Source: Crocinitomicaceae bacterium (GTDB lineage Bacteria; Bacteroidota; Bacteroidia; Flavobacteriales_G; Salibacteraceae). From it: 6,077 nucleotides of DNA. The position numbers were made by a program, and so were the translations under genes. Numbering within the stretch: position 1 is the first letter of the stretch; every line of letters begins with the position of its first letter. This document shows positions 5,448-6,077 of the stretch, in pieces. The stretch is taken from positions 1-6,077 of the forward strand of contig JAAZVO010000168.1 of NCBI GenBank assembly GCA_018623405.1. Reading direction: 5' to 3'. The notes beneath the pieces are model-generated. The model was not told where the DNA came from. It worked only from the letters and a program-made list of their open reading frames with translations, and did no database searches.

Positions 5448-6077
5448 CTAAAGAGAATTTAGATGCATCTGTATTATTTCCGAGATTTCGTTTCCGCGAG
5501 TAAGCATCATCATATGCGAACCACTTTCAATAATTACATCTGCATTAATATGTTTTAATGGAAGCGTGTTATCGTCAGTACCGTGGATATGAAAAATGTT
5601 ATCGGAAATTTGAGTGTTTTCCCAATTAGATATCATGTAAGTAGCCCTTTTCAAAAATTTTGGATCTTTCGCTTTAAGCATGGCTTTAAAAGTTGCTTTA
5701 TTCTTTTTTCTATCAGGCTCAAAAATGGGTTGGGCAATAAAAGAACCCCATTTGTAGCAAATTGCAGGAATTCCCTTGTTTATGGGGAAGTGCTTTAAGC
5801 TTTTTAAAGGTTTTGGTAATTCATTTCTAGCTTTAACGGAAGAAACCAAAATAGTTGTTTTGGGTGTTAAAGAATTGTTGAGCTCAACAGCTAACATACC
5901 ACCTAAAGAAACTCCAATAAAAGCATAGCTGCTTGTGGTATCTATTTGGTTTATTAACCTATTGGCATAATCTTTTAACTGTTCATTTCTTTCAGGGATT
6001 GGATAATTGATAATCTTTTTTTCAATTTCACTCCCAATTTGGAGTGAGTCGAAAATGCGGTAATCAGACCCTTGTCC
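5448..6077 (-). CDS. Alpha/beta hydrolase, 5' end outside the window
   Basis: The frame is open from the right edge to TAG at 5450-5448, giving 209 residues of a protein that starts beyond the window. Numbering from the edge, GQGSDYRIFDSL (1-12) resembles the region after the first strand. FIGVSLGGM (53-61) is the nucleophile elbow G-x-S-x-G-G with Ser57. IHGTDDNTLPL (164-174) supplies the acid, Asp168 or Asp169, and ESGSHMMM (184-191) supplies His188, so the triad is complete and in order. The Met at 5897 lies directly after the elbow and cannot be the true start. The substrate is unknown: small esterase or thioesterase-like hydrolases of this layout are diverse. No signal peptide can be judged. 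It is followed after 12 bases by the DksA-like gene on the same strand. Confidence 0.88.
   Translation of the reverse strand, partial: GQGSDYRIFDSLQIGSEIEKKIINYPIPERNEQLKDYANRLINQIDTTSSYAFIGVSLGGMLAVELNNSLTPKTTILVSSVKARNELPKPLKSLKHFPINKGIPAICYKWGSFIAQPIFEPDRKKNKATFKAMLKAKDPKFLKRATYMISNWENTQISDNIFHIHGTDDNTLPLKHINADVIIESGSHMMMLTRGNEISEIIQMHLNSL

Noticed and set aside
5583..5798. Plus-strand open frame of 71 codons
   Set aside because: It is opposite the alpha/beta hydrolase, whose motifs are intact through this stretch; the overlapping frame shows no independent support.

Overview
The window looks like ordinary chromosomal DNA from a member of the Bacteroidetes (Bacteroidota). It is AT-rich. 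Its genes lack Shine-Dalgarno sequences, and several intergenic gaps carry elements resembling the Bacteroidetes promoter (TTTG or TTG, a spacer of roughly 17 to 23 bases, then TAnnTTTG). The exported protein has the NAQ-type signal peptide end common in this phylum. Two family types, the TauE/SafE tail and the short DksA-like protein with an SRMDAINNKS motif, match Bacteroidetes versions as I remember them. I cannot name a genus.

Layout, left to right. Bases 2-127 (+) are the last 41 residues of a TauE/SafE-type membrane protein. Bases 128-441 hold a tRNA-Leu(GAG) gene on the minus strand with its terminator and a plausible promoter, then a broken second copy of its 5' half interrupted by an 18-bp perfect palindrome. 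Next come four minus-strand genes. These are a GT-C (GT39-like) membrane glycosyltransferase (442-2016), a cytoplasmic YceI protein (2081-2614), a 48-residue single-span protein with a type IV pilin-like N-terminus (2723-2869), and imidazolonepropionase HutI (2968-4221). Terminators follow the YceI and small-protein genes, so these are probably separate transcription units. A short divergent gap with a 24-bp near-palindrome (4269-4292) separates hutI from a plus-strand predicted outer-membrane barrel protein (4327-5100). That gene meets the DksA/TraR-type zinc-finger gene (5097-5435, minus) tail to tail, with both stop codons inside one TTAA. The DksA-like gene lies 12 bases downstream of an alpha/beta hydrolase gene (5448-6077, minus) that runs off the right edge.

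The genes do not form one pathway. HutI degrades histidine, YceI binds lipid-like molecules, the glycosyltransferase acts on a membrane-linked acceptor, and the DksA-like protein probably modulates transcription. No mobile element, CRISPR array or defence cassette is visible. The two things most worth a second look are the pilin-like miniature protein in its own transcription unit and the palindrome-interrupted tRNA half.
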